Source: a virus
IMG/VR virus record: IMGVR_UViG_3300032954_000016
Span: 1 to 55,166 of that record
Direction: 5' to 3' (one strand)
Length of the DNA: 55,166 nucleotides
Shown here: in pieces, positions 54,986 to 55,166 of the stretch
How positions within the stretch are numbered: the stretch's first letter is position 1
Layout of the letters: each line of letters opens with the position of its first letter
Program-made: the position numbers and the translations under genes
The notes under the pieces: generated by a model
Databases searched by the model: none
The model's input: only the letters and a program-made list of their open reading frames with translations
Told to the model about the DNA's origin: nothing

Positions 54986-55166
54986 TGTTGTTTTTGAAAT
55001 GATTCGTTCACCATATCGGCGAAGTGGTCGCGTGACTTTTTAATGAAGGCATCCCGCGCAGCAGCCCGCGCAGCAGCCCGCGCAGCATCCCACGCAGCAT
55101 CCAGCGCAGCATCCCACGCAGCATCCAGCGCAGCAGCCCGCGCAGCAGCCCGCGCAGCAGCCCGCG
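54982..55166 (-). CDS. DUF7666-type protein, C-terminal part (continues from position 1)
   Basis: Reading inward from the right end, the repeats (AAR, LDAAW, AARDA units) continue and end in AARDAFIKKSRDHFADMVNE followed by a short tail and TGA at 54982. This completes the gene that begins at 512. Counting one 55-bp overlap gives an uninterrupted 214-codon frame. The repeat number may vary or be misassembled. Confidence 0.8.
   Translation of the reverse strand, partial: RAAARAAARAAALDAAWDAALDAAWDAARAAARAAARDAFIKKSRDHFADMVNESFQKQH
55112..55166. repeat. 55-bp terminal direct repeat (copy 2)
   Basis: Identical to positions 1-55; see that entry. It lies inside the repeat-encoding part of the DUF7666-type gene. 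Confidence 0.9.

Noticed and set aside
1-55166. tRNA genes, phage integrase, integron integrase, CI-like repressor
   Set aside because: I looked for cloverleaf-type segments and for tyrosine/serine recombinase and repressor motifs in the translated genes and found none. A covariance or profile search would be needed to exclude divergent ones.

Overview
The window is almost certainly one complete circular genome of a tailed double-stranded DNA phage (Caudoviricetes). Its first and last 55 bases are identical. Collapsing that overlap gives a circle of about 55,111 bp and joins the two halves of a repeat-rich gene in frame. Every gene I accept lies on the minus strand, so transcription runs from high to low coordinates. 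Most neighbouring genes overlap by ATGA, GTGA or TGATG. GC content is high (about two thirds by eye) except in two regions noted below. The head genes are Mu-like (DUF935 portal, gpI-like protease, gpF- and gpG-like proteins). The tail has a tail-tube candidate, a short tape measure and no visible sheath, so a siphovirus-like particle is likely. The outer-membrane-type barrel and many Sec signal peptides point to a Gram-negative host. The Thr/Asn-rich secreted style recalls Verrucomicrobiota, but that is weak. I see no phage integrase, repressor, tRNA or CRISPR array.

Layout in transcription order. (1) 55.2-48.1 kb holds early and replication genes: an SbcC/Rad50-like ATPase, a J-domain protein, a UvrD-like helicase, small membrane proteins and a replication initiator carrying four iteron-like repeats. 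(2) 48.1-40.8 kb holds a DnaB-like helicase, SSB, a metallopeptidase, a KH-like protein, an HNH nuclease, a frameshifted RusA-like resolvase and a Spo11/TopVI-A-like protein. (3) 40.8-36.9 kb holds accessory genes including a Dam-type methylase. (4) 36.9-31.5 kb is a run of at least 13 integron attC-like sites separating small genes. (5) 31.5-20.1 kb holds the terminase, portal, protease, major capsid and head-completion genes. (6) 20.1-1.3 kb holds tail genes, a lower-GC island with two probable host-recognition proteins, lysis or membrane genes, the tape measure and large tail proteins. (7) 1.3 kb to the junction holds a small accessory operon.

Expression appears to be driven by at least nine sigma70-type promoters on the minus strand, most of the form TTGACC-N17-TACAAT. 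Several are followed by a repeated A/C-rich leader ending in a GAAAGG ribosome binding site. No stretch over 300 bases lacks a gene.

The most unusual feature is the cassette array. The 13 imperfect palindromes have integron core sites at both ends and an extra unpaired base always in the same arm. The genes run opposite to the polarity that this asymmetry implies. In several sites the stop of one gene and the start of the next lie inside the palindrome loop. No integron integrase is present.
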